From a virus, in IMG/VR virus record IMGVR_UViG_3300037961_003044, positions 658 through 60,766 of that record: a stretch of DNA of 60,109 bases. One strand, written 5' to 3'. The translations under genes were made by a program, and so were the position numbers. Below the pieces are notes generated by a model. The model was not told where the DNA came from, searched no databases, and was given only the letters and a program-made list of their open reading frames with translations. Below, piece by piece: positions 7,383 to 14,946 of the stretch. The first letter of the stretch is position 1. Each line of letters starts with the position of its first letter.

Positions 7383-9049
7383 TAGTAGCTACCTATGCTG
7401 GTGGAATATTCCTGGTCTCTTGGAACGTAGATGGGGTCCATGAGTATGCCGTATCTTAGACAGTCAACAGGGTCTTTGCTGGCCCCTTTGTCACCGTCGG
7501 CATTTGTCCAGGTTCTAAGAGAATAAATTAAATTCTTACACGCCTCCGAAACATAGAGTTTGGGTTCATTAAGAACAGACACCTCCTCCGAGAGGTTATA
7601 GGAAAACAAATTGTTGACAAGGGCACAGCTCTCGTCGATGTGGGTCATAGGTGCCGGGGTAAACAACAAACCGTCCTTGGTGACCTCACCTCCTGCGCCT
7701 CTCTCTGGTTGAGAAAGCAAATCAATCAAACTCTGATTGTGTTCTCGCTGACTTAGAACTGCTGTTCTACCTGCCCTGGGGTCAATAAACCTCTCCTGGA
7801 TGCCACCATCAGTCCTCTCAAGCTCTCTGATCAGGTTTCTATATTGTTGTAAATTCCGGCCGCAATCTGCCGTTTGCGCTGGGCCCTTCTTCCCGTCCAT
7901 CTTCGCAGATGGTAGAGCCCACTCACCGTAGTTATCAAAATCAGGCCACTCACGATAAACAAACACGCGACCAAGGTCGTCAACACGCAGCCAAAGCATA
8001 AACCAATTGCGGTCCCCAGGCGTTGGGTCCACCACCAGATAGTTTGTCCCATCTCTTGGAACCTGGTCGGCCTTGACAATATTCCTGTCTGTAAATCGCG
8101 GGAACTTACCAACAATAGGGTTGGAAACATACCCATACGCACGTATCTCAATTTCTTCCCTGGTCCGACCCTTGAGGGTTTTCTCCATGGCATCAAACGG
8201 TGAGTAAGGGTTAAACTCGCTGAAGAACCAAAATATCTGTCCATTGCCTTGTCTTGTCCTTGCTTTGTATGGCATGTGCCCCTTGGGCACTCCTGGTATG
8301 GTTGAAGGTGCCTTGGGGTCTAACAGCTTCCCAGGCCTTGTCTCCTCGATAATGGCACCCTCACAGGCGTCTTTTACGGTTGGTGTATAACCTTCTATCG
8401 GAGTGAAAGTTATGACCATTTTGCCCCTACGTGAGACCAACCTATATTTCAGGGTCTGAACCCAGGCCAAAGGAACAAGTTCGTCCATCCAAATCAGGTC
8501 CAGCTCAGTCCCTTCCAGGTTGGACAGGTCCATCGTGTAATTCTTAAACCAAGCCTGGCTATGATTGACACCGACAAAGGTCCTGTTGGAAAAGCCATTC
8601 TTCTGACTGAAGGCAATGTTCTGGACAGACCTCACATTCTTCCTCTGAGCCTTCCACTGTTGCGGTAGGTAGGCATGGAGGTAGGGTTGCTGAACCTGGA
8701 TGCTGGAGTCATTTGAGCTATGACAACACCACACTGCATATTTGGGGTTGTTCACCATGGCTCTAATCACCCTGGAAGCCATGTATCTGGACTTGCCTGC
8801 CCTGTTACCACCGAAGATGTAGATGATGTCGATGGATGGGTCTTCCATCGCTTTGTCCACGTCCTTCCAGTGGTCAAAAATACCCTCAGTGTTGTGGTGG
8901 TCAGCCCCATACAGGTAAGGGTCAGCCTCCTCTAACCTGATAAGCTCTTCTCTCTTGGTGTAATACTCCTCCAGGGTGCCCTGGGTTGCCAGGGCCTTGA
9001 CCTCAGACTGAGTCGGTATCGAGTAAACAGGGTGTGGTGTCCATTTCAT
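7382..9049 (-). CDS. terL: Large terminase subunit, module A
   Basis: 555 residues. Walker A is G-G-N-R-A-G-K-S at about 80-87, and Walker B is L-D-L-I-W-M-D-E at about 183-190 with its catalytic Glu. A conserved F-T-P motif follows near 215. The C-terminal nuclease half has Y-L-V-V-D-P-T-P-G-D-R with Asp about 341 and a later F-I-D-P-R-A-G. This is the DNA-packaging motor and headful or cos nuclease. It shares little obvious sequence with the module B terminase at 48283-50112. No strong Shine-Dalgarno is visible before ATG 9049. Confidence 0.92.
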   Translation of the reverse strand: MKWTPHPVYSIPTQSEVKALATQGTLEEYYTKREELIRLEEADPYLYGADHHNTEGIFDHWKDVDKAMEDPSIDIIYIFGGNRAGKSRYMASRVIRAMVNNPKYAVWCCHSSNDSSIQVQQPYLHAYLPQQWKAQRKNVRSVQNIAFSQKNGFSNRTFVGVNHSQAWFKNYTMDLSNLEGTELDLIWMDELVPLAWVQTLKYRLVSRRGKMVITFTPIEGYTPTVKDACEGAIIEETRPGKLLDPKAPSTIPGVPKGHMPYKARTRQGNGQIFWFFSEFNPYSPFDAMEKTLKGRTREEIEIRAYGYVSNPIVGKFPRFTDRNIVKADQVPRDGTNYLVVDPTPGDRNWFMLWLRVDDLGRVFVYREWPDFDNYGEWALPSAKMDGKKGPAQTADCGRNLQQYRNLIRELERTDGGIQERFIDPRAGRTAVLSQREHNQSLIDLLSQPERGAGGEVTKDGLLFTPAPMTHIDESCALVNNLFSYNLSEEVSVLNEPKLYVSEACKNLIYSLRTWTNADGDKGASKDPVDCLRYGILMDPIYVPRDQEYSTSIGSY

Positions 9050-9055
9050 TACGTC

Positions 9056-9334
9056 TTAAAACCGGCTCAACTGTCTGGGCCTTCCCTTGCAATACATCCT
9101 CTTGCCCCCAGGTTCGCACCAGACAGGCACCTGGAGCCCTCTTTGGAACCACCGGGCATCACTTACATGGACCAGCCCCAAGTCGGTCTCTATGAGCCTG
9201 CTGTTGAGCGGGTGACCAATGACCTTGCCCACTTTACTCTCCCTGCCTGCCTTCCAGCGGAGGTCAGGTGACTCCAACATGGTTCGTCGTTTGCCCGGTT
9301 TGCCTCGGGTGCGCTTCTTAGGTTGGTCTTCCAT
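9056..9334 (-). CDS. Small basic protein (92 aa)
   Basis: Very basic N-terminus (Q-P-K-K-R-T-R-G-K-P-G-K-R-R) followed by a small beta-rich part with H-V-S-D-A-R-W-F-Q-R and G-G-K-R-M-Y. Six bases before the terminase start. The composition suggests nucleic-acid binding; family not recognised. An inverted repeat that may be an operator lies just upstream (9347-9379). Confidence 0.5.
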   Translation of the reverse strand: MEDQPKKRTRGKPGKRRTMLESPDLRWKAGRESKVGKVIGHPLNSRLIETDLGLVHVSDARWFQRGLQVPVWCEPGGKRMYCKGRPRQLSRF

Positions 9335-9346
9335 GGTCAGTCTGTT

Positions 9347-9379
9347 TTTGACATTTAGCGTCCCCTCTTAAATGTCAAA
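9347..9379. promoter_or_regulatory. Inverted repeat TTTGACATTT / AAATGTCAAA, candidate operator
   Basis: Perfect 10-bp arms at 9347-9356 and 9370-9379, centred 13 bases apart, upstream of the 9056-9334 gene. An overlapping hairpin CCCCTCT (9362-9368) with AGAGGGG (9381-9387), followed on the plus strand by CCCTTTT, could act as a plus-strand terminator. The sequence TTTGACATTTAA also occurs at the promoter at 18807. Confidence 0.45.
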
Positions 9380-9477
9380 GAGAGGGGCCCTTTTGTCATT
9401 TGCTGTGTCTGGGGAGATGCGTTTCAATATCGCTACCCCTGGCAAGTTAGTGACCCCCCCGCCCCCTTGTTTGGTGC

Positions 9478-9490
9478 GGTGTTAGTCACT
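9478..9490 (-). promoter_or_regulatory. Stoperator-like site, 12/13
   Basis: Reads AGTGACTAACACC in the minus-sense direction, between the small-terminase stop (9527) and the 9334 start. Confidence 0.5.
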
Positions 9491-9526
9491 CTTTCGCACA
9501 ATACTTCTTATGTATAATTAAGTGGT

Positions 9527-10042
9527 TTACCTATGATTGTTGTCCTGTAAGGACTTAGGTTCAACGACCTCTGCATCTATGACATTTGAGTCCTTAGTTG
9601 CCCCTTTAATCAGCTCCTGGAGACCCTTCCCATCAATGGAGACAGATGTATGTGCCACAATGGCACTGGGTAAGCCCTGAACCTGGACCTCTTTGTCAGT
9701 CAAGATGCCGATGGCGACGGGTAACTTATCAGCCTTCACCTCATCTGCCTGGACGGCCTCCTTGAACTTGGTTAGGCACAGGTCCCTTGTCTGCCTAAGG
9801 TTGTGAATCAGAGCTTCTTGAGAGTGTGCAGGTAGGTTCTCCTTACTGCTGATACCAGAGACGGTCTGCTGACCTATTCCGAATATCTTGGCTATGCTCT
9901 CATGCCCTATACCCTCTCTGATAGCTCTGACTATGCAGTCGTATCGTTTGGGGTCCTTAGCCTTTATCTGGGTGCCGTCGTAGTTCCTGAGACCCTGGTC
10001 GGGCATTCTCTGATTGAACTGAGTGAGTGACCCTTTAGGCAT
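9527..10042 (-). CDS. terS: Probable small terminase subunit, module A
   Basis: 171 residues. A helix-turn-helix near residues 40-65 (R-E-G-I-G-H-E-S-I-A-K-I-F-G-I-G-Q-Q-T-V) is followed by a helical region and a G-I-L-T-D-K-E segment that I associate with phage TerS-like DNA-binding proteins. It lies upstream of the large terminase, separated only by one small basic gene. It would recognise the packaging site. A transcription regulator is the alternative, but position favours TerS. No counterpart from module B falls inside the window. Confidence 0.6.
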   Translation of the reverse strand: MPKGSLTQFNQRMPDQGLRNYDGTQIKAKDPKRYDCIVRAIREGIGHESIAKIFGIGQQTVSGISSKENLPAHSQEALIHNLRQTRDLCLTKFKEAVQADEVKADKLPVAIGILTDKEVQVQGLPSAIVAHTSVSIDGKGLQELIKGATKDSNVIDAEVVEPKSLQDNNHR

Positions 10043-10172
10043 GGTGGTAAAATGGAAGGAGACGGTTAGAAGCTATCTTCTTCCAACCGCCCTCCCAATT
10101 ATCTGTGTCTGACATCCAACTGTCAAGGGTGTCTAACACCCAATCTAGTCTTGTTCCCTCTAACGTGTTCAT
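10035..10172 (-). CDS. Small hypothetical protein (45 aa)
   Basis: ATG 10172 is preceded by a good ribosome site (AAGAAGG, about 5 bases away), and the end overlaps the terS start by 8 bases. Trp- and Asp-rich, with W-M-S-D-T-D-N-W-E-G-G-W. It overlaps the preceding zinc-finger frame by 50 bases. Function unknown. Confidence 0.45.
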   Translation of the reverse strand: MNTLEGTRLDWVLDTLDSWMSDTDNWEGGWKKIASNRLLPFYHHA

Positions 10173-10305
10173 GATGCCTTCTTTGTAAGACTTTCTTGGG
10201 AACCTTGCAAGAGGGCTGCCTATAACCCCAACCACCGCATGCAGGGCACTGGTCGGGCTCTGGTGTCAGGACGTAGCCCTTGCCATGGCAGATGGGGCAG
10301 AGCAT
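10123..10305 (-). CDS. Small zinc-finger protein (60 aa)
   Basis: Two C-x-x-C-x-G-x-G units (C-P-I-C-H-G-K-G and C-P-A-C-G-G-W-G) form a DnaJ-type zinc-binding knuckle in the first 27 residues; the tail is basic. The ATG at 10305 overlaps the upstream stop in a TGATG junction. Phage early regions often carry such mini zinc proteins; partner unknown. Confidence 0.55.
   Translation of the reverse strand: MLCPICHGKGYVLTPEPDQCPACGGWGYRQPSCKVPKKVLQRRHHEHVRGNKTRLGVRHP
10128..10140 (+). promoter_or_regulatory. Stoperator-like site, 12/13 (GGTGTCTAACACC)
   Basis: Plus-sense orientation, opposite to local transcription, about 85 bases upstream of the terS start. It lies inside two small overlapping frames, so less certain than the boundary sites. 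Confidence 0.35.
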
Positions 10306-10643
10306 CAGTCAAACCCTATCATGGGGCCCTGGAAGATGCTCTTGAGAGCTGCCATGCCGTTGTAGTCACCGTTGAGGCAAATCAGCACCAGCTCTGCCTG
10401 CTCCAGGACGTAGGCTCTCTGGCGTTCGTAGCCTGGTATGATTTCTGGCTTCCAGGTAGATGGGTCGTTTTCGTCTTCCTTGGAAACTCCTGACCATGGT
10501 CCTGCCACCTGGCTTAGGGCATGCTTGCCTCGGTCACCTACCGGGCTGTAGATGGCCATCATCATTTGGTTATTGGGTTCGTCATACCATTGGGCAGTGA
10601 CTCCTCCTTCATGTTTTAGTAGCACTGTCGGTTTCAGTAACAT
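10305..10643 (-). CDS. Hypothetical protein (112 aa)
   Basis: Compact, mixed alpha/beta, with W-Y-D-E-P-N-N-Q and Y-S-P-V-G-D-R-G near the N-terminus and a helical C-terminal half. The start overlaps the upstream gene by 35 bases. Not recognised; part of the early small-gene cluster between the nuclease and terS genes. Confidence 0.5.
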   Translation of the reverse strand: MLLKPTVLLKHEGGVTAQWYDEPNNQMMMAIYSPVGDRGKHALSQVAGPWSGVSKEDENDPSTWKPEIIPGYERQRAYVLEQAELVLICLNGDYNGMAALKSIFQGPMIGFD

Positions 10644-10818
10644 TCGTATGTCCTTTCGTTCTTAGTTTGTTGTTCTCGTTCCAGGCATGGGAGGTTGGCA
10701 TACCTCGCTTCCTGAAGAATTCATCGCAGGCCTCATCAAGCCGGGTGAAGAACCCCAGCTCAAAGTAGTGACCAGCGTCCTCTGCATCTATCTGTTCAGG
10801 GCTCTCGTCGTTTGTCAT
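10609..10818 (-). CDS. Small acidic hypothetical protein (69 aa)
   Basis: Starts M-T-N-D-E-S-P-E-Q; acidic N-terminus, an F-F-T-R-L-D-E-A-C-D-E-F-F helix and a Thr- and Lys-rich tail. It overlaps the nuclease stop by 4 bases (ATGA type). Function unknown. Confidence 0.5.
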   Translation of the reverse strand: MTNDESPEQIDAEDAGHYFELGFFTRLDEACDEFFRKRGMPTSHAWNENNKLRTKGHTNVTETDSATKT

Positions 10819-11285
10819 AAATCTATCAATTCCTCTCTCGCCACCTTGTAGACCAGGCGACCGTGCATTGGTTCCAGGTTCCGGTCCTGCTGCACCTGCT
10901 CGGTCGGAATGAAACCGATGATGTGGAAGTCATACCCGTCTGCCTCCACCAACACCATCAGGTCAGTTTTATGAGGCTTGTGGTTGGCTATTAGGTTGCC
11001 TCCTTTCACTGGGGTTGTCTTAACGTCCACCGTCCTGCCATCACGTAGGCAAGCGTCTGCCGTGCATGGCCCTGAACTGTCCAGGTCAGGCCATAGGTTG
11101 TAGGCCTTGCAGAAAGCAAGCTCTCCAGCCACGCCTGCAACATCTGCCTTTTCTCGGGCACCTGGTTGGTCGTCCAGGTGCCCCATCTGATCGTTGGTCC
11201 TAGTGGGGCCGGTCACTCTGATACGCTCGACTGCCAAGTGTTGAGCCAAGGCCGCTTCCGATGGGGTCAGTTGTATTGTTTTCAT
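10815..11285 (-). CDS. PD-(D/E)XK-type nuclease (156 aa)
   Basis: Candidate active site: E55 in G-V-A-G-E-L-A-F-C-K, then D77, then D87-V-K89 in R-T-V-D-V-K-T-T. This spacing fits small restriction-like or resolvase-like endonucleases. A separate Hjc-like resolvase lies at 16673-17044, so this one may have another role such as DNA degradation or genome processing. The N-terminus overlaps the dNMP kinase frame by 86 bases; a 13-bp site lies 16 bases upstream of its ATG. Confidence 0.6.
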   Translation of the reverse strand: MKTIQLTPSEAALAQHLAVERIRVTGPTRTNDQMGHLDDQPGAREKADVAGVAGELAFCKAYNLWPDLDSSGPCTADACLRDGRTVDVKTTPVKGGNLIANHKPHKTDLMVLVEADGYDFHIIGFIPTEQVQQDRNLEPMHGRLVYKVAREELIDL

Positions 11286-11772
11286 CTCTCAGCCTGGCAA
11301 CGGTGTTAGTCACCTCTGCCAGTAATTGTTCAACACCTCCAGTGTTAAGCACTGTTGCATCCGCAATGACCTGGTCTACTGAGGTCTCTGAGACATGGTA
11401 GTCATCCACCCAATCGTTGGATGGCCTGGTAACTCGAATTACCCTACCTCCATGGTCTCTTACCCAGTCAGCCTCGAAGGGGAATCTGAGGTCATCCACG
11501 ATGACCAAGCCTGGGTCAGGCCCGACTCTCTCCTCGAGCTGGTCAATGAATACGTATTTGCCAAACTTGAGCTTGAGAGACTCTCCCAGGGCCTGCATGA
11601 CAGGCCTTACCATCTCCTTGGGCGTCTCTTCCAGGGGCCCGAATATACGCTCAACGTGCTGCTTGATCGGGGTCGCGAAGCTTTCCCTCCTGGCTTGCAA
11701 GACGTTGCAGATATGCCTGGCTGCCGTGGTCTTGCCTGATCGTTTCTTTCCTACAAACGCAATTAATTCCAT
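11200..11772 (-). CDS. Deoxynucleoside monophosphate kinase
   Basis: 190 residues. P-loop G-K-K-R-S-G-K-T-T at 8-16; then V-I-V-D-D-L-R-F-P-F-E-A-D-W-V near the middle, the hallmark D-D-x-R-x-x-x-E segment of phage T4-type dNMP kinases, followed by R-V-I-R-V-T-R-P and a conserved H-x-S-E. It would raise dNTP pools during replication. The last about 35 residues have no family pattern and overlap the next gene by 86 bases; a stoperator-like site falls in this tail (reading V-T-N-T). Confidence 0.8.
   Translation of the reverse strand: MELIAFVGKKRSGKTTAARHICNVLQARRESFATPIKQHVERIFGPLEETPKEMVRPVMQALGESLKLKFGKYVFIDQLEERVGPDPGLVIVDDLRFPFEADWVRDHGGRVIRVTRPSNDWVDDYHVSETSVDQVIADATVLNTGGVEQLLAEVTNTVARLRDENNTTDPIGSGLGSTLGSRAYQSDRPH
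11302..11314 (-). promoter_or_regulatory. Stoperator-like site, exact GGTGACTAACACC
   Basis: Exact match, minus-sense, 16 bases upstream of the nuclease start at 11285, inside the 3' end of the kinase gene. Confidence 0.6.
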
Positions 11773-11957
11773 GCTCGCTTTCCCGGCTCAGGTTGCTCCT
11801 CTTCTTCCCCTTCCTGACCGGCTTCGAAGTCGGCGTCTTCTGTCGCCACCATGGGCAGCGTGAATAGTAGTTTACCCAGTTGTTCTGGGGTTCTGGCTTC
11901 ATAGGCAATGGTTACCTCGAAGCCCTCAATTGAGTTGTATTGTAGAGTGATGTCCAT
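11763..11957 (-). CDS. Small acidic protein (64 aa)
   Basis: Begins M-D-I-T-L-Q-Y and ends with a run of Glu and a short basic tail (P-G-K-R-A-W-N). It overlaps the kinase start by 10 bases and follows the helicase stop by 2 bases. Possibly a helicase or kinase partner; not recognised. Confidence 0.5.
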   Translation of the reverse strand: MDITLQYNSIEGFEVTIAYEARTPEQLGKLLFTLPMVATEDADFEAGQEGEEEEQPEPGKRAWN

Positions 11958-11959
11958 GG

Positions 11960-13327
11960 TTAGAATATAGGTTTGTCGACTGTTACTTCCTTCTCCAGGG
12001 GCTCAAAGACCCCATTGTATTTGGTCCATTGCAGACCTGCCTTACCTTCGGGCCCATGACGGTTCTTGCGAACAATTAAGTTTGTAAAATCGGGGGCACC
12101 CTCAACATCAGGCTGGTGCATGAACGCTACCATGTCCGAGTCCTGCTCAATCGAGCCAGACTCACGTAGGTCAGCCAACCTGGGCTCTGCGTCTGGTCCC
12201 CTGGTTTCTATCTGACGGTTCAACTGTGAGAGAACCAGGAACGGTTTCTCAGTCTCCATGGCAGCACACTTTAGTTGCCTTGAGATGAACCCAACCTCAT
12301 TGACCCGGCTATCGTATCTCTTGCCTGAGTGAATGAGTTGAATGTAGTCGACAATGAAGAAGTCGATGTCCTTCTCCTTGACCAGTCTCCTGGCCTGGGC
12401 CCTGATAGCTGACACGGTCAGGCCTACATTGTCCTCGATGGTAATGGGCAGGGCCATGGCTGCCTTGGTTGCTTCCACCATCTTCTCAATGCCTCCTGGA
12501 ACATCTCCTGTCTCGAGGTATCGCCTGACGTCCAGCCCACTGCTGGCCGAGATGACCTTGGCAGCAATTTGGTTGAACGGCATTTCAAAAGACCAATAGA
12601 CCACTTTTTTGCCCCTGAGAGCCGCCTGAACGGCCAGGTAGATGGCAAAGGACGTCTTACCCCTGCCAGGCCTTGCGGCGAGCGTATTCATGCTCCCAGG
12701 CTCCATCTGGAGCAATCTGTCAATTGATGGCATACCAGTGGGAATGCCTTTGTTCGGCTTCCCATTTGGCCAGGCTTCTCCCATGTCATCCAGGACCTCC
12801 GACCAACCCTCTTTCTGAGACCTGAGAGTGCTGGCATTGGTGGTGACATCGAAAAAGTGCTTCTCCATTTCTGCCAGGATGTCTGGTGTAGGAATGGTAT
12901 CGTCGTTCACTTTGGTGATACCGTCGTAATACCTGAGGAACACTCGCCTCCTGACCTCCATGTCCTTGAGCTTGGGCATCCAATATTTGTAGTTCTCAGA
13001 AGTGGGTGCCTGTTCAATAGCACTCATGAGCCACATAAGGCCTCCACCAACCTCCTGGGCTACGTTGACCTCGTTGATGGCCAAAGATGCGTCAGAAAGC
13101 TTCTCAAGGGCCTTCCAGGCCTTCCTGGTTAACTCATGGTGGAACAGGTCAATGGAACCACCCTCGTCAAGAACTTGCTCATAGGCACCCAAGACACAAC
13201 AACCAATGAGAGCCTGCTCTGCCTTCTCATCTGCTGGTATTTCAACAGGGAGGGCCATGATGGTGTGCTCGTTCTTCCGCTTCTGCTCGAGCCACTCCTG
13301 CTTCTTGGCATCGATGATTTCAGCCAT
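11960..13327 (-). CDS. dnaB: Replicative DNA helicase, DnaB type
   Basis: 455 residues. The N-terminal DnaB domain is recognisable by E-K-A-E-Q-A-L-I-G-C-C-V-L (about 34-46) and F-H-H-E-L-T-R-K-A. Walker A is A-R-P-G-R-G-K-T at about 218-225; the Walker B region is F-F-I-V-D-Y-I-Q-L-I, followed by an S-Q-L-N-R-Q motif and R-x-S-G-S-I-E-Q-D-S-D. Hexameric 5'-3' helicase for phage replication. Its start overlaps the initiator stop by 8 bases, so loader and helicase are co-translated, as with lambda O/P. Confidence 0.92.
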   Translation of the reverse strand: MAEIIDAKKQEWLEQKRKNEHTIMALPVEIPADEKAEQALIGCCVLGAYEQVLDEGGSIDLFHHELTRKAWKALEKLSDASLAINEVNVAQEVGGGLMWLMSAIEQAPTSENYKYWMPKLKDMEVRRRVFLRYYDGITKVNDDTIPTPDILAEMEKHFFDVTTNASTLRSQKEGWSEVLDDMGEAWPNGKPNKGIPTGMPSIDRLLQMEPGSMNTLAARPGRGKTSFAIYLAVQAALRGKKVVYWSFEMPFNQIAAKVISASSGLDVRRYLETGDVPGGIEKMVEATKAAMALPITIEDNVGLTVSAIRAQARRLVKEKDIDFFIVDYIQLIHSGKRYDSRVNEVGFISRQLKCAAMETEKPFLVLSQLNRQIETRGPDAEPRLADLRESGSIEQDSDMVAFMHQPDVEGAPDFTNLIVRKNRHGPEGKAGLQWTKYNGVFEPLEKEVTVDKPIF

Positions 13328-13814
13328 TGCAAACCTCCCTCCACTGACGGTCTTCCAAAGTAGGCCCAGAACCTCTCATTGCCTGACCTGCTTTGTGAAC
13401 CAGAACAAACACCTCTTCCCTATGGTTAGTTCCCTTGATTAGTTCTTTATTAGTTCTTTGATTAGTTAGTGTCCCCGAAATGAGACACCTGGTGTCCCTA
13501 GAATGAGACACTTCGTGTCCCTGAGATGCGACACTACGTGTCCCTGAAATGAGACACTTTCGCTGAATTGGTTTGCCTGAGTCAGTCACTTTGAGGGTGG
13601 TTTTTCTGCCCTTTGAAGACCGGGTCACCCAGCCTGATTTGATGAGCTGGTTGAGGTGCCGGTAGAAGCTGTCCTTGGACATGCCCAGGGCCTGGGCGAT
13701 GGCCCTCTTAGACTCCCAGCAGGCACCTCTCATGGCAATGTAACAGTAGATTGAAAACTCTTGAGAGTTGAAGCCCTGGTCAAATAGCCAGGACGGAATA
13801 AATGGGGTTTTCAC
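13320..13814 (-). CDS. Replication initiator-like protein with iterons inside its gene
   Basis: 164 residues. The N-terminal half holds a winged helix-turn-helix (S-K-R-A-I-A-Q-A-L-G-M-S-K-D-S-F-Y-R-H-L, about 34-53), as in phage O/RepA-type initiators. The centre is encoded by four 23-bp DNA repeats and so reads as a low-complexity, frame-shifting peptide (C-L-I-S-G-T recurs). The C-terminus has no clear fold and may contact the helicase encoded just downstream. The layout mirrors lambda, whose origin lies inside gene O. Whether this protein binds those iterons is inference. Confidence 0.7.
   Translation of the reverse strand: MKTPFIPSWLFDQGFNSQEFSIYCYIAMRGACWESKRAIAQALGMSKDSFYRHLNQLIKSGWVTRSSKGRKTTLKVTDSGKPIQRKCLISGTRSVASQGHEVSHSRDTRCLISGTLTNQRTNKELIKGTNHREEVFVLVHKAGQAMRGSGPTLEDRQWREVCNG
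13469..13560. repeat. Four tandem 23-bp iterons: candidate replication origin
   Basis: Copies begin at 13469, 13492, 13515 and 13538 with exact 23-bp period. Each has the inverted arms GTGTC and GACAC separated by 10 bases, with a variable last three bases. Next to them, at 13436-13468, is an AT-rich stretch with repeated TTGATTAGTT and TTATTAGTT that could unwind. Because 23 is not a multiple of 3, the repeat is kept as DNA and not for its peptide. Confidence 0.75.
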
Positions 13815-14119
13815 TTACGCAACACTTTCTTCTTAATTGTTTCACTAAGTTGTTGGCCAGGGGCACCGCATGACCTGAGACCTTGCTGGAAGCTTCTGAG
13901 CTTCCCTGGGTCTCTCTCGCCTGCGTCTAGTTGGGTCTTGACGTAGTCGACGTAGCGAGTGGCTTCAGCGGCATCGTGAACCTCCTGGATGGGGCATGTG
14001 GGAGGCAGGGTGTAGCCCTCCTGGGGAAACCAGATTTTCGTGGCATAGAGATGCTTCGCCAAAACCTGAATGAAACCAGGCAGCTTGCACCATGCCTCCC
14101 TTACCAGAACTCGTTTCAA
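13811..14119 (-). CDS. Hypothetical replication-region protein (102 aa)
   Basis: The chosen start is a TTG at 14119 that overlaps the upstream stop (TTGA). An ATG at 14173 would add 18 residues and a longer overlap. Helical, basic, with W-F-P-Q-E-G-Y and R-Y-V-D-Y-V-K-T-Q-L-D-A-G. The stop overlaps the initiator start. The position between a RecE-like nuclease and the initiator suggests a replication or recombination accessory role; unrecognised. Confidence 0.45.
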   Translation of the reverse strand: MKRVLVREAWCKLPGFIQVLAKHLYATKIWFPQEGYTLPPTCPIQEVHDAAEATRYVDYVKTQLDAGERDPGKLRSFQQGLRSCGAPGQQLSETIKKKVLRK

Positions 14120-14946
14120 ACCGAGTCGTAGATGTTTAGGGTTAATGGCTCGGTCGGCGTGTAGCCGGGCCATGCGTTGAGGTCCAGGCAGGACTTCAGC
14201 TTTGAGTAAGCCTCGTCAAGCTCGGTGTTAGCCATCAGCAGGTCGTGCTTCGAGAACCGATACACCGATGCGGTGTAAGGTGGTTCTGTTTCCACGACTG
14301 CCCACAACCAATCACTGATCGGGTAGCCTGCCTTGTGGGCAATGCGTCGGTAGTTGGCCTCCTGCCAGTGATACTTCAGTCGCCTCGAGGTCATCTTGAA
14401 CTCCCTGGGAGAGCTTCCACCCTTCCTGGTAGTCTTGATGTCCACGACCGTTCGTTCTCTGCCAATCGAGTAAAGGCAGTCAATGCGACACTTCGCATCG
14501 ACACCCTTGACGATGTTCTTGGCGAACACGCTCACCTCGGTCTCTCCCTCCTCGAGGCACTCACCGACCATTGGTTGGTCCATCAGGTTTTTGTGCATCG
14601 CCTGAATGGCCTCGAGGTCTTCCTCCTTGATAATGGTCACTCCCTTGTTGGCCTGCTTTGCCCACCATTCTTTCGATGCCTTCTTGCGTTTGTCAGAGAA
14701 CTCGTCAGGGCAGGTCGCCACTTCAGCAGTCCACCTGTCAGGCTCGAGGGCATACATGTGGTAGAGCCTCCCAGTCCTCATTGAAGTGGTATCGAATGAA
14801 GAATACTTCCCGGCCATTTTCTGCTGGAACTCATACGGGTTACCGATGCCTTTAAGGTCACTGGTGGAGAGGGCTGAGTCGGCCCGGTAGACCGACTCAG
14901 CTACGCCATTAAATAGACCTTCCTGAAACTCAGAACGGAACGTCAT
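14116..14946 (-). CDS. RecE-like PD-(D/E)XK exonuclease
   Basis: 276 residues from ATG 14946, with a strong ribosome site (GGAGGAG) upstream. Early S-T-S-D-L-K-G-I-G-N-P and T-G-R-L-Y-H-M-Y motifs, then the catalytic core C-R-I-D-C-L, T-V-V-D-I-K-T-T and H-W-Q-E-A-N-Y-R: the pattern of the exonuclease VIII/RecE and DUF3799 family. It would resect double-stranded ends for annealing recombination or trim concatemers. Followed upstream by an SSB-like gene; no clear annealing protein (Red-beta or RecT type) is visible. Confidence 0.75.
   Translation of the reverse strand: MTFRSEFQEGLFNGVAESVYRADSALSTSDLKGIGNPYEFQQKMAGKYSSFDTTSMRTGRLYHMYALEPDRWTAEVATCPDEFSDKRKKASKEWWAKQANKGVTIIKEEDLEAIQAMHKNLMDQPMVGECLEEGETEVSVFAKNIVKGVDAKCRIDCLYSIGRERTVVDIKTTRKGGSSPREFKMTSRRLKYHWQEANYRRIAHKAGYPISDWLWAVVETEPPYTASVYRFSKHDLLMANTELDEAYSKLKSCLDLNAWPGYTPTEPLTLNIYDSV

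Noticed and set aside
13469-13560. CRISPR array
   Set aside because: The 23-bp repeats are directly adjacent with no spacers and lie inside a coding gene.
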